From: CAZAGD01 sp964484485
GTDB lineage: Bacteria; Desulfobacterota; SM23-61
Assembly (NCBI GenBank): GCA_964484485.1
Contig: CAZAGD010000132.1
Coordinates: forward strand, 1 to 38,075
Direction: 5' to 3'
DNA length: 38,075 nucleotides
The position numbers and the translations under genes were made by a program. Positions 7,352-16,462 of this stretch are shown here, one piece after another. The stretch's first letter is position 1. Every line of letters starts with the position of its first letter. The notes under the pieces were generated by a model, which was not told where the DNA came from, made no database searches, and saw only the letters and a program-made list of their open reading frames with translations.

Positions 7352-9060
7352 TTATTTTTCTTGTCTTTTTGGAGTTTTTTAATCTTTTCTCGGATTTCCT
7401 CTTTTTTAGGGTCTAATTTGAGGGCCCGTTCATACATTAATATAGCTTTCTCAATTAAATTTTGGGCGGCATAAGCATCTCCAAGATGGTCAGCGATAAC
7501 TGGATCATCTGGGGCTAAACGGTGGGCTTTTTCCAATTCCTTAACAGCTTTGTCGATTTCTCCTTTTTTAAAATATACCCAACCCAAACTATCAGTGATA
7601 TACCCATCATCAGGTTTTAGTTCTAAAGCTCGCTTGATCAAAGCTTCGGCTTCTTCCAGATTAATCCCTTTTTCCGCATACGTGTAACCTATGTAATTTA
7701 GAGCTTGGGCATGGTCGGCGTTTATTTCTAAGACCTGCCGCATCTGCCTGATGCATTCCTGCCAGTTCCCAGATTTGTCATAGAGGACACCCAAGTTAAA
7801 AATTATTTTCTCATCCCGGGGAGCAATCTTTAAGGCCTCTTGCAAAACTTTAATACCCTCGGCGAATTGATTTTCTTTTTCATAAAAGGAAGCTAAAAAG
7901 CGGTAAAGGTCAGCATGGTCAGGTTTAGCTTTAATAGCGGTTTGCAAAGCAGAAATAGCTTCCTTTATTTTATTTTGTTTATCATAGATGAAGGCCAAGT
8001 GAATCTGAGCATCAACAAATAAATGGGAAGATGAAGAAATTTTCTGAAATTCTTTTGCGGCTAAGTCGTATTCTTTTTTCTCTTGATATACTGAGCCTAA
8101 ATAGTAACGTACCCGATCATTTTCTGGTTGGGCGGAGAGGACGAAAATAAATTGTTCGGCAGCTTCATCCAGCCGCCCTTGCTCAAAATATATGAGGCCA
8201 ATTTTGGTGCGTACTTCCCAATTGTTGACGGTCAATTTCTCTACAGCATAAAACTCATCCAGGGCTTCTTGGAGTTTATTTTGCCGGATATAAACTTGGG
8301 CTAAGCGTTCATGAGCTTCGGAATTAGCCGGATTAAAGGCCAGAACTCTTTTATAGAGCTCCACGGCTTTATCATATTCTCCTTGGATTTCATTTATTAA
8401 AGCCAAGTCCATTAAAGCCGGTTCAAACTGGGGTTTAACTTCTAAAACAGTTTGGTAATGGCGACGAGCTTCGGCGAACCTTCTGGTTTCGGCATAAATG
8501 CGGGCTAAATAATAATGGCCCATTAAAGAATAAGCGTCTATTTTTAAAAGCGCTTGCAGGTAATTTTCAGCTTGGCCAAAATCTTTCTCTTCCGCGGACA
8601 AAGTTCCTAAGAAGAGAAGGGCTTCTTGATTTTGCGGATCAAGTTGGATTACTTTTTCGTAAGCTTGCCTGGCTTTGGCCTTTTGGTTTCCCGTAAGATA
8701 GAGGCCACCGAGAAGTAGATGGGCGGGGATACTTTGCGGATTAATGCGTATAGCCTCTTCCGCCTCTTTTAAAGCTTTTTCCGGCAGGCCTTTTTTGAGG
8801 TATAAAGTGGCCAAGTGGATATGGAGATAAGCCGAATTCTTTTCTTTTTCTAAGGCTTGTTGATATTGCTTAATTGCTCCGTCCAAATCACCATTTTTTA
8901 GATAAATTTGGCCAAGGAGGAAATGGTAATAGGATTCGGCTAACGCGCCAGGGGGATGAAAATCCTTAGCCAGAGGAGGAAGGGTAGGTTTTATGGTCGC
9001 ACAGCCGCTGATGAGCATAAAAAAAAGAAGATAAAAAAACCGCCTTTTTCCTAAGGCCAT
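7348..9060 (-). CDS. TPR-repeat lipoprotein
   Basis: Starting at the ATG at 9060 (SD AGAAGGA just upstream) gives 570 residues with a lipobox FMLISGC (Cys20). The longer frame from 9198 would bury the signal peptide, so it is rejected. The rest is nearly all tetratricopeptide repeats, more than a dozen 34-residue units with the usual W/L-G-Y-A-P pattern (for example 'ALNYIGYTYAEKG' and 'DSLGWVYFKKGEIDKA'). Such proteins are scaffolds in envelope assembly or polysaccharide/secretion systems. It is paired with the LolB-like lipoprotein gene downstream, pointing to a shared outer-membrane task. No specific partner can be named. Confidence 0.8.
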   Translation of the reverse strand: MALGKRRFFYLLFFMLISGCATIKPTLPPLAKDFHPPGALAESYYHFLLGQIYLKNGDLDGAIKQYQQALEKEKNSAYLHIHLATLYLKKGLPEKALKEAEEAIRINPQSIPAHLLLGGLYLTGNQKAKARQAYEKVIQLDPQNQEALLFLGTLSAEEKDFGQAENYLQALLKIDAYSLMGHYYLARIYAETRRFAEARRHYQTVLEVKPQFEPALMDLALINEIQGEYDKAVELYKRVLAFNPANSEAHERLAQVYIRQNKLQEALDEFYAVEKLTVNNWEVRTKIGLIYFEQGRLDEAAEQFIFVLSAQPENDRVRYYLGSVYQEKKEYDLAAKEFQKISSSSHLFVDAQIHLAFIYDKQNKIKEAISALQTAIKAKPDHADLYRFLASFYEKENQFAEGIKVLQEALKIAPRDEKIIFNLGVLYDKSGNWQECIRQMRQVLEINADHAQALNYIGYTYAEKGINLEEAEALIKRALELKPDDGYITDSLGWVYFKKGEIDKAVKELEKAHRLAPDDPVIADHLGDAYAAQNLIEKAILMYERALKLDPKKEEIREKIKKLQKDKKNK

Positions 9061-9238
9061 GTCCTTCTCCCCTCTGTTGGGTAATTCATGATTAATTCTA
9101 TTATCTATTGGGAAGAAAGTCAATTTTTGGCTATGGGAACTTCTAAAAGTTTTGATCCTTTTTTCCGCGAGTAAATTTCTTATCCTGCTTTGGGGCATAT
9201 AATTTAATAAAGTGATCGCCGGTCAGTTTAATGTTTAG

Positions 9239-9296
9239 TTGACAAGATGAGGCTTTAGGCTAAAATAACTTAAAAAACATTGGCCTGCAGCCTAAA
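9239..9296 (+). promoter_or_regulatory. Promoter and inverted repeat upstream of thiD-thiN
   Basis: TTGACA (9239-9244), a 16-bp spacer and TAAAAT (9261-9266) form a near-consensus sigma-70-type promoter. An 8-bp inverted repeat, TTTAGGCT (9254-9261) and AGCCTAAA (9289-9296), overlaps the end of the spacer and the leader. It could be an operator or a leader hairpin. No TPP-riboswitch core motifs (CUGAGA, ACCUGAUCUGG) are visible in the leader. Confidence 0.55.
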
Positions 9297-9315
9297 AGAT
9301 GGAAAGGAGTTGGCA

Positions 9316-10647
9316 ATGGTTCCAAGAATTATTACTGTGGCCGGATCTGATTCTGGGGGAGGAGCGGGAATACAAGCAGATTTAAAAACAATAGCCCTTC
9401 TGGGCGGCTACGGTATGAGTGTGGTCACGGCTCTGACAGCTCAAAATACCCAAAAAATTTTTTCGGTATGGGAAGTACCACCAGAATTTGTGGAGCAGCA
9501 AATGGAAGCTATTTTGTCTGATATCGGGGCGGATGCTTTGAAGACCGGCATGTTGGTAAATTCCGAAATCATCAAAGTTGTCTGCCAAAAAATTAGGAAG
9601 TACCGGATCCGGCGGGTGGTCGTCGACCCAGTTATGGTAGCTAAGAGCGGAACTAAACTTCTGAAGCTGGAAGCCATAGAAACTTTAAAAAAGGAACTTC
9701 TCCCTTTAACCCAGGTTTTTGTTCCTAATATTCCGGAGACGGAAATCATTGTGGGCAAAAAAATTAGAAATCAATCGGGCATGAAAGAAGCGGCCCGTTT
9801 AATACAGCAAATGGGGGCTAAAAGTGTGTTGATTAAAGGGGGGCATTTAATTGGTCTTCCGGTAGATATTTTTTTCGATGGCCAAAAATTTTATGAATTT
9901 TCTGGCGCAAGATTTTCCACACCTCATACTCATGGTACAGGTTGTACGTTCGCGGCGGCTATCACGGTAGAGTTGGCTAAGGGAGCAAGTGCTCGGGAAG
10001 CTATCACTAAAGCAAAAGCTTTCATCAGTGCCGCCATAAAATTTTCTTTACCTTTGGGCAAAGGTCAAGGCCCCGTTAATCCATATGCTTTTGTGGCCCA
10101 GGAAATGGAGAAATACCAAGTAATTCAAAAACTAAAGAAAGCTTTCTACTTATTGCAAGAGAAAAAAGTAGGACACCTTTTTCCAGAAGTCCAATCCAAT
10201 ATCGGTTATGCCTTACCTTATGCTACTAAGATTGAAGATGTGGCTGCTTTTCCCGGGCGCTTAATAAAGTGGGGAAAGGAGGTCTTTAAAATTTCCGATC
10301 CGGAGTTTGGTGCTTCCCAGCATATAGCGCGTATAATTCTTACGGCCGTAAACTTTGATCAAGATATGCGCTCGGCCATGAATTTAAAGTTTGCCGAGGA
10401 CATTTTGCAGAAGGCGCGCCAAATCGGTTTTACTATTGGTCATTTTGATCGCCGCCAGGAGCCGGCGCAAATAAGCCGGTTAGAAGGTTCTTCTCTTTCT
10501 TGGGGGGTCAAACAAGTTTTGGAGAAGGCCAAAAAAATTCCGGATTTAATTTATGACCGGGGGGGTTGGGGTAAAGAACCGATGATCAGAATCTTGGGAC
10601 ATGATCCTGAAGAAGTAGTAGGCAAGGTTCTGCGGCTGAGTAGCTAA
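9316..10647 (+). CDS. thiDN: Bifunctional HMP/HMP-P kinase ThiD fused to ThiN-type thiamine-phosphate synthase
   Basis: A 443-residue protein from the ATG at 9316, which has GGAAAGGAG 6 nt upstream. Residues 1-260 are ThiD (ribokinase fold): 'AGSDSGGGAGIQADLKT' at the start and the anion-hole motif 'HGTGCTFAAAI'. Residues about 270-443 are a ThiN domain ('NIGYALPYATKIEDVAAFPGR', 'FDRRQEP', 'DRGGWGKEPMIRILG'). ThiN replaces ThiE in joining HMP-PP and thiazole phosphate, typically in archaea and some anaerobic bacteria. Together they would do the late steps of thiamine synthesis up to thiamine phosphate. It seems to be a single-gene unit with its own promoter. Confidence 0.9.
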   Translation: MVPRIITVAGSDSGGGAGIQADLKTIALLGGYGMSVVTALTAQNTQKIFSVWEVPPEFVEQQMEAILSDIGADALKTGMLVNSEIIKVVCQKIRKYRIRRVVVDPVMVAKSGTKLLKLEAIETLKKELLPLTQVFVPNIPETEIIVGKKIRNQSGMKEAARLIQQMGAKSVLIKGGHLIGLPVDIFFDGQKFYEFSGARFSTPHTHGTGCTFAAAITVELAKGASAREAITKAKAFISAAIKFSLPLGKGQGPVNPYAFVAQEMEKYQVIQKLKKAFYLLQEKKVGHLFPEVQSNIGYALPYATKIEDVAAFPGRLIKWGKEVFKISDPEFGASQHIARIILTAVNFDQDMRSAMNLKFAEDILQKARQIGFTIGHFDRRQEPAQISRLEGSSLSWGVKQVLEKAKKIPDLIYDRGGWGKEPMIRILGHDPEEVVGKVLRLSS

Positions 10648-10667
10648 CTTTGGTGAAGGGAGAACGG

Positions 10668-10795
10668 GCCTGCCTCCGGCCTTCTCTCATTATGGCGACA
10701 AAGCCTCGCATGTGGAGAATCGATAACACCCGACCACGGAGGAAGGTTGAAGAGAGGGGTATTTGTAAGTATTTTATTGCGCCGAGTAATGATTT
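10668..10795. repeat. Partial family A repeat (right end) preceded by family B motif
   Basis: 10707-10741 (CGCATGTGGAGAATCGATAA...) matches the interior of the family A copy near 289-319, and 10766-10794 (TAAGTATTTTATTGCGCCGA...) matches its right end. The left end is missing and a GGGCCTGCCTCCGGCC motif (family B type) sits at the break. This mirrors the copy at 1071-1200, which keeps the left half. The 259-bp gap between thiD-thiN and the cyclase gene holds nothing else I can name. Confidence 0.5.
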
Positions 10796-10906
10796 CGGGT
10801 TTTAGGCAAAATCTTTTTAGGCAGGTGGAGAGCAGATAAAGTAGATTCTTTAGAAGACTTGTAATATGATAATAAAAAAGGGGCAGCGCAAGAAAAAATA
10901 AGAAAA

Positions 10907-12340
10907 ATGGTTCGCTTTTTCAAAGAAATTTTTTCCCTCATGCGGTGGCAGGATGCTGTGGACATCCTCATTATAGCCGCCATTATTTATTGGTTGTATA
11001 TCTGGCTGCAAGGGACAAGGGCTTTGCGCATTTTGCTTGCTTTTGCGGCCTTGGCCATTTTTTATTTCTTAGCACTTTGGTTTGGATTTTTCATGACCAC
11101 CTGGATCTTGCAGTACCTTTGGGCGGTAATTTTGGTGATCATGGTCGTGGTCTTTCAAGCAGAAATCCGGCAAGTTTTAGAAAGGATTAGCCCGCTTCGT
11201 TTCTTTTTGGGACGACCAGAGCCTTTGGATAAATTGGTATTGGAAGAAGTTATAAGAGCCGGGTTTGACTTGGCCCAAAACCGCGTGGGAGCTCTCTTAG
11301 TTTTTCAAAGAAATGATATATTGGACGACTACCTAAAGGGCGGCATATCCCTCGATGGACGGATAAGTTATGAAGTTCTTTCCAGTATTTTTCAACATAA
11401 ATCTCCCGCTCATGATGGGGCAGTGGTTATCAAAGGAGGAAGGATAGTATCCGTAGGTTGTTATCTGCCTCTCTCGGATAATCCTAATCTACCTCGCTTT
11501 TATGGCAGCCGCCATCGCGCCGGCATTGGCATTACGGAAAAAAGTGATGCCCTAGCCCTAATTGTTTCTGAAGAGCGGGGAGAAATTTCCTTAGCCGTAG
11601 ATGGCAAAATTAGTCTCATCAATAATCCCGATGATTTGCGCCAAAAATTAATGTCCTATCTGTTGCGAGAAAAGAGGAAGAAGCTTTGGTCCTCTATGGT
11701 TACTACTAATCTTGCGCCCAAGATAGGGGCGGTGATCTTGTCTTTAGGACTTTGGGGATTTATTGCCGGGCAACAAAGGACGGAGATGTTATTCACTATT
11801 CCCTTAGAGTATCGTAATTTGCCGCCGAATGTAGAGATTTCGGGAGAATTAGTAAATAGAATAGAAGTTGGCTTGCGCGGTCCCCGGGGGGTGATTACGC
11901 ATGTTTCTGCTGATAAAATTCGCGCCCATGTTGATCTTTCCCAAGCAAGCCGGGGTCTAAATTATATTCGCCTGAGCACCGAGAACATAACCATTCCCTT
12001 GGGCACGGAAGTTACTAAAATTAATCCCGAGACCATTCGCCTGCGCTTAGAAGAGGTGAAGACTCGCTCTATCCAAGTTAAAGCTCAACTGGTGGGCAAA
12101 CTTCCCAAGCCGCTACGTTTAAAATCTGTTTGGGTAGAACCACCTTTTGTAACTCTCCAAGGTCCGGAAAGTCTGTTAAAAAAAGTAAAGGAAGTATTTA
12201 CTGAGCCAGTGGACCTTAGTTACATTGATCGAGATACGAAAATCCCGGTGACCATAGATGTTAATTTTCCGCAAATCCGCTTAGCAGCTAATCAGCCAGC
12301 CCAAGTTAGAGTGGAGATAAAAGTAGAAAAAGCAATTTAG
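10907..12340 (+). CDS. Diadenylate cyclase (CdaA-type) fused to YbbR/CdaR repeats
   Basis: A 477-residue membrane protein likely to make cyclic di-AMP from two ATP. Three N-terminal membrane helices lie within residues about 18-90. A DAC domain (about 100-245) carries the catalytic motifs DGA (Asp170-Gly-Ala in 'SPAHDGAVVI') and RHR (202-204 in 'SRHRAGIGITE'). Another membrane helix (about 265-285, 'IGAVILSLGLWGFIAG') leads to two or more YbbR-type beta domains ('ISGELVNRIEVGLRGPRGVI', 'PKPLRLKSVWVEPPFVTLQGPE'). In Firmicutes CdaA and its regulator CdaR (YbbR) are separate adjacent genes; here they are one chain. It is followed 4 bp later by an HD-domain gene. Confidence 0.88.
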   Translation: MVRFFKEIFSLMRWQDAVDILIIAAIIYWLYIWLQGTRALRILLAFAALAIFYFLALWFGFFMTTWILQYLWAVILVIMVVVFQAEIRQVLERISPLRFFLGRPEPLDKLVLEEVIRAGFDLAQNRVGALLVFQRNDILDDYLKGGISLDGRISYEVLSSIFQHKSPAHDGAVVIKGGRIVSVGCYLPLSDNPNLPRFYGSRHRAGIGITEKSDALALIVSEERGEISLAVDGKISLINNPDDLRQKLMSYLLREKRKKLWSSMVTTNLAPKIGAVILSLGLWGFIAGQQRTEMLFTIPLEYRNLPPNVEISGELVNRIEVGLRGPRGVITHVSADKIRAHVDLSQASRGLNYIRLSTENITIPLGTEVTKINPETIRLRLEEVKTRSIQVKAQLVGKLPKPLRLKSVWVEPPFVTLQGPESLLKKVKEVFTEPVDLSYIDRDTKIPVTIDVNFPQIRLAANQPAQVRVEIKVEKAI

Positions 12341-12344
12341 TTTA

Positions 12345-13130
12345 ATGGGAGAGGGGATGGGCGATATTTACCAGGAAATGATAAAAGCCTCCCAAGAAAT
12401 TGCGGCCTCTTTTCCTCCCCCTCGTTTTTATGCTTGTTGTCAAGAATGGCTGAGCATCTCTCGAAACATATATGAGAACGATTGGCGGGTTAGAAAGTGT
12501 CGGGAACTGGCCCATAAAGAATTGAGTGAAGATTTTGGCCATGGCCTGAATCATGCGGAAAAAGTAGCCTTGGAGGCGGGCGCTCTGGCTTATTTAGAAA
12601 CACAAAAAATTTATTTGGCTGAACCGCAGTATTGCTATGAAGCTGGCCTTTTAGCCCAAATAGCCGGGCTCCTTCATGATTTGCGGAGAGGCGCAGAAAA
12701 TCATGCCCAAGCCGGTGCTGCGGCGGCCAAGTTGATCTTGAAAGATATAAACTTTCTCTCGGCCGAAAAAGAGGGTTATGTGGCGCAAGCCATTAGCAAT
12801 CATGAAGCTTTTATGGAACCTCAGGAGATTGATACACCCTTGGGACAGATAGTGAGCGACGCCCTTTATGATGCTGACAAATTTCGCTGGGGGCCTGATA
12901 ACTTTACTTTAACTTTATGGGAAATGCTCCGTTTTTCTAAGGCCTCCATAGGCAGATTAATTCAGCGGTTCCCCAAGGGGATGAAAGGAATTGCGCGGAT
13001 CAAAGATACATTCCGCTCCCCTACAGGTAAAATATATGGGCCAGAGTTTATTGATTTAGGCTTACAAATAGGGGAAAAGATTTATATCTATCTTAAAGAA
13101 CGCTTTGGCGAAGACGATAGCGTAGAGTAA
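12345..13130 (+). CDS. HD-domain metal-dependent phosphohydrolase
   Basis: A protein of up to 261 residues. Metal-binding HD-domain motifs are visible in order: 'HGLNHAEKV', 'AGLLHDLRRGAENHA' (the HD pair), 'ISNHEAF' and 'DALYDADKFRWGPDNF'. No signal peptide or membrane helix is seen. Translation may start at 12345 or at the in-frame ATG 12357, which has GGGAGAGG upstream. HD proteins cleave nucleotides or phosphate esters; the substrate cannot be read from sequence. Its position 4 bp after the diadenylate cyclase makes a link to c-di-AMP or related nucleotide turnover possible, but that is context only. Confidence 0.78.
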   Translation: MGEGMGDIYQEMIKASQEIAASFPPPRFYACCQEWLSISRNIYENDWRVRKCRELAHKELSEDFGHGLNHAEKVALEAGALAYLETQKIYLAEPQYCYEAGLLAQIAGLLHDLRRGAENHAQAGAAAAKLILKDINFLSAEKEGYVAQAISNHEAFMEPQEIDTPLGQIVSDALYDADKFRWGPDNFTLTLWEMLRFSKASIGRLIQRFPKGMKGIARIKDTFRSPTGKIYGPEFIDLGLQIGEKIYIYLKERFGEDDSVE

Positions 13131-13131
13131 A

Positions 13132-14292
13132 TTATTTTTCCAAAAGAGTTGCTCTTTGAATAGCTTGCGGGCCAAATTTTTTCCAGATGCGGTCAATGAC
13201 TAACGCCACCCGAGTTTTCTTTTCTTCCTGGGCAAAGAGCGAAGGCTGGTGCGGGTAATCCGCCCGCTGCAGGTTGGTAATGCCCACTCCTAAAAGTCGG
13301 GCTTTCTTTTGGAAGACATCTGTCTTGGCCAATAATTGGCAAGAGACTTTATATATTTCCCATCCTTGGTCAGTGGGGGAAGGAAGAGTTAAACTTCTGG
13401 TAACCAAGCGAAAATCAGGATAGCGAACTTTTAGCTGCACGGTACTGCCTTTTAAGCCCCGCTGACGCAACTCAAAACCTACTTGTTCAGCTTGGGCCAG
13501 AAGGACTTTTTTCATTTCCCATTGGTCCGCCAGATCAGGAGTAAAAGTTTCCTCTTGACTGATCGACTTTGCTGGGTAATGGGGCCTAACTGGCCGATCA
13601 TCTTCGCCACGCGCCAGGGCGATAAGTTGCCGACCAAATTTTCCAAACTTTTTTTCCAGAATTTCAGGTGGGAAATTGGCCAGCTGGCCTACCTGACAGA
13701 TGCCTAATCTCTGCAGAGCAACGGTGGTAACTTGGCCCACTCCCCAAAGTTTGGATATAGGAAGTGGACGAAGGAAATCAGCCACCTCTTCTGGTTTAAC
13801 TTCCACTAAGCCATCTGGCTTTTTTAGGTCCGAGGCAATCTTAGCTAGAAACTTATTGGGGGCTAGGCCTGCTGAAGCGGTAAGCCCGGTGCGGTCATAA
13901 ATCCGTCTTTTGATTTCCTGGGCGATGCGCAGAGCAGAACCAAAGAGGCGTTCACACCCGGTAACATCTAAAAAAGCTTCATCCAAGGACAAAGGTTCTA
14001 AGAGGGGGGTATACTCCGTTAAGATTTGGAAAATCTGTTGGGAAACTTGCTGGTAGCGGGCCATTCTTACGGGCAGAAAAATGCCTTGGGGACACAATTT
14101 CTGGGCCTGGGAAATAGGCATGGCAGAATGAACTCCATACGCCCGGGCCTCATAGGAAGCTGCCGAGACTACCCCTCTCTTTTGAGCATCTCCGCCGACG
14201 ATTACTGGCCGCCCTTGGAGAGCGGGATTGTCCTTCTGTTCAATCGCGGCGTAAAAAGCATCCATATCGATATGAATTATTTGGCGGACCAT
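13132..14292 (-). CDS. dinB: DNA polymerase IV (Y-family translesion polymerase)
   Basis: A 386-residue Y-family polymerase for lesion bypass. The catalytic carboxylates appear in 'IHIDMDAFYAAIEQ' (Asp9) and 'LSLDEAFLDVTG' (about 103-104). The HhH thumb follows ('LPISKLWGVGQVT') and then the little-finger domain. A 'QPSLF' motif near the C-terminus looks like the sliding-clamp binding peptide. The ATG overlaps the end region of pyk, so the two form an operon. I see no clear LexA box before it. The HD-domain gene converges one base away. Confidence 0.95.
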   Translation of the reverse strand: MVRQIIHIDMDAFYAAIEQKDNPALQGRPVIVGGDAQKRGVVSAASYEARAYGVHSAMPISQAQKLCPQGIFLPVRMARYQQVSQQIFQILTEYTPLLEPLSLDEAFLDVTGCERLFGSALRIAQEIKRRIYDRTGLTASAGLAPNKFLAKIASDLKKPDGLVEVKPEEVADFLRPLPISKLWGVGQVTTVALQRLGICQVGQLANFPPEILEKKFGKFGRQLIALARGEDDRPVRPHYPAKSISQEETFTPDLADQWEMKKVLLAQAEQVGFELRQRGLKGSTVQLKVRYPDFRLVTRSLTLPSPTDQGWEIYKVSCQLLAKTDVFQKKARLLGVGITNLQRADYPHQPSLFAQEEKKTRVALVIDRIWKKFGPQAIQRATLLEK

Positions 14293-14294
14293 GA

Positions 14295-15707
14295 TTAACT
14301 TATCTTCAGAATCTTCAATAAGTTAGTAGTCCCTTTTTTATAGATGGGCGCGCCCATAAGGAGAACTATAATATCTCCTCTATGCCCGATTCCTTTTTGG
14401 AGCAAATTTTTTTCCACTTTTTCGATGAGCAAATCCGTATTGGTAATGGGCTTCATGATCTGGGGGTAAACTCCCCAATAAAGCGGCATCATTTGGCAAA
14501 TCTCTTGGTGGGGAGTGAAAGCGATTATAGGAATAGTGGGTCGGTATTTAGAGACTAAGAGGGCGGTAGCACCTGACTGGGTAAAAGCGACAATGGCTCG
14601 CGCCCGCAGACGTTCGGCCGCTTGGACTGCTGCTTGAGCAATAGCATCAGGAATAGATTCTTCTCCTTTCGGGTGGGGAAAGGTCTCTGCAGAATACCGG
14701 GGTTGGGTTTCCGCTGCCGTAATTATCTGGGCCATGATCTCTACCGCTTCTTCTGGATATTTACCGACGGCGGTCTCCCCGGAGAGCATAACTGCATCTG
14801 TACCATCAAAAATGGCATTGGCCACATCGGAAACTTCGGCGCGGGTGGGGCGGGGATTACTGATCATAGATTCCAACATCTGGGTGGCCGTAATCACCAG
14901 TCTTCTTTTTTGGTTAGCCAGGCAAATAATCTGTTTTTGCAAAAGAGGTACTTGAGCCAAAGGCATTTCTACGCCCAAGTCCCCGCGGGCCACCATTACG
15001 CCAGCAGAAACATCTATTATCTCCTCTAAATTAGTGATAGCTTCGGGACGCTCCAATTTGGCAATCACGGGCACGTCCCGGCCCGCGTGGGCCATGATTT
15101 TTTTAATCTCCTGGATATCCTGACTACGGCGCACAAAGGACATGGCCACAAAATCCACTCCCCAGCTAATGCCTAAGGCTAAATCTTGCCTGTCTTTATT
15201 GGTTAGGGGAGGAGCGGAAAGCTTAGCCCCAGGTAAATTAATGCCCATATGGCTTTTCAATAGGCCACCATTAATTACTTCTGTAATTACCTCCCTCCCC
15301 TTTACCTTTTGTACTTTTAGACGTAAATAGCCGTCGCCCATGAGAATAGTGCTCCCCGGTTTTACATCTTGGGGCAAATGATGGTAATCCGTATAAGCTT
15401 TTTGGGCTGAACCAAGCATAGGACTGGTAGTTAAAATAAAAGGCTGGCCTTCTTTAAGTTGCGCTTGCCCATTATGGATGATCCCCACGCGCATCTTGGG
15501 ACCCTGTAGGTCTTGAAGAATGGCCAAAGGTTTGTTCAGCCTCTGGGATAATTTTCTGAGCCGCTGGAATATGCGATAGTGGTCCTGCGGATCACCGTGG
15601 GAAAAATTAAGGCGGGCTACGTCCATTCCTTTTTGGATTAAGCGGGCGAGCATTTCTTCCTTTTCACTGGCTGGCCCAATAGTACAAACAATTTTTGTTC
15701 GGCGCAT
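14295..15707 (-). CDS. pyk: Pyruvate kinase
   Basis: A 470-residue glycolytic enzyme converting PEP and ADP to pyruvate and ATP. It has the N-terminal 'RRTKIVCTIGPAS', the substrate-binding 'MDVARLNFSHG', the active-site signature 'PVIAKLERPEAI' and 'MVARGDLGVEMP', and 'VITATQMLESM'. The C-terminal domain ('ARAIVAFTQSGATALLVSKYRP') is the usual allosteric domain. SD AAGGAGGG lies before the ATG. It is transcribed away from marR across a 221-bp divergent gap. Confidence 0.96.
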   Translation of the reverse strand: MRRTKIVCTIGPASEKEEMLARLIQKGMDVARLNFSHGDPQDHYRIFQRLRKLSQRLNKPLAILQDLQGPKMRVGIIHNGQAQLKEGQPFILTTSPMLGSAQKAYTDYHHLPQDVKPGSTILMGDGYLRLKVQKVKGREVITEVINGGLLKSHMGINLPGAKLSAPPLTNKDRQDLALGISWGVDFVAMSFVRRSQDIQEIKKIMAHAGRDVPVIAKLERPEAITNLEEIIDVSAGVMVARGDLGVEMPLAQVPLLQKQIICLANQKRRLVITATQMLESMISNPRPTRAEVSDVANAIFDGTDAVMLSGETAVGKYPEEAVEIMAQIITAAETQPRYSAETFPHPKGEESIPDAIAQAAVQAAERLRARAIVAFTQSGATALLVSKYRPTIPIIAFTPHQEICQMMPLYWGVYPQIMKPITNTDLLIEKVEKNLLQKGIGHRGDIIVLLMGAPIYKKGTTNLLKILKIS

Positions 15708-15866
15708 TTTCCCTCCTTATAAAGACATTATGAAGAAGTTTGTACTGGAGTTCAAGACTTAAAAAAGTTAAATTCTTACTGTCCAACAATTTTAATGAGC
15801 TTCTTTCCCTTCCGCCTGAATTAGGCTGGAATTTAAAAAATGATCGCCAGCCCGAGTTTAATTTCC

Positions 15867-15916
15867 TTGACACTTAGTTTTATATCATATAGTATGTTAG
15901 CGAACTTTTTTAGCGA
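15867..15916 (+). promoter_or_regulatory. Promoter and candidate MarR operator for the marR-fad operon
   Basis: TTGACA (15867-15872), 17 bp, then TAGTAT (15890-15895). An imperfect inverted repeat TATCATA-TAG-TATGTTA (15883-15899; 6 of 7 pairs) covers the -10, the usual place and size for a MarR-type operator. A direct repeat TTAGCGA follows at 15898-15904 and 15910-15916, just before the SD GAGGAA. Autoregulation by the MarR protein is inferred. Confidence 0.5.
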
Positions 15917-15928
15917 GGAAAGAATTTG

Positions 15929-16384
15929 ATGAAAAAAGAATATGAGGTTGGTTTTCTCCTTTCGCGGACAACTTGGGCCATGAATAATTTTGTTAACCGT
16001 CTGCTTAAAGAAAATGGATTCCATGATATCTCTGTGGCGTATTTTGCAGTTCTGCAGGCCCTTTGGGAGGAAGATGGATTGAATATTAGCGATTTGGGAG
16101 AACGAGTGCATCTGGAAAAGTCAACCATGACCAGTCTTATTGACCGGATGGAAAAAGCTGGCCTGCTCAAAAGGGTAGATCACCCTACGGACCGCCGAGT
16201 TTACCAAATCTATCTTACTCTCCGGGGCAAGAATATCCAAGAAAAAATTGATCAGGTAGCTAGGCAAGCCTATCAGTCCTTAACCCAGGGAATTACCGAA
16301 AAAGAGTTGAAGATATCTATCGGTGTTTGTCGGCAGATCCTCCAAAATGCTGAAAGAGAGGGGGTGGCTAAGAATTTTAAATAA
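15929..16384 (+). CDS. MarR-family transcriptional regulator
   Basis: A 151-residue winged-helix regulator starting at ATG 15929 (SD GAGGAAAG). The DNA-binding part reads 'LNISDLGERVHLEKSTMTSLIDRMEKAGLL' and the wing 'HPTDRRVYQIYLT' has the conserved DxR motif. The flanking helices form the MarR dimer domain. It lies 78 bp upstream of fadN on the same strand, so it probably controls the beta-oxidation genes in response to an acyl-CoA or fatty acid, by analogy with other regulators of such operons. Confidence 0.9.
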   Translation: MKKEYEVGFLLSRTTWAMNNFVNRLLKENGFHDISVAYFAVLQALWEEDGLNISDLGERVHLEKSTMTSLIDRMEKAGLLKRVDHPTDRRVYQIYLTLRGKNIQEKIDQVARQAYQSLTQGITEKELKISIGVCRQILQNAEREGVAKNFK

Positions 16385-16462
16385 ACAGAAGAAGGAGGAA
16401 GTAATTTAAGGCAATTAGCGAATACCAAGGCAAATTTTAAGGCCAAAGAGAATGGAGGGTAT

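Noticed and set aside
9199..9315. TPP riboswitch upstream of thiD-thiN
   Set aside because: None of the conserved core sequences could be found.
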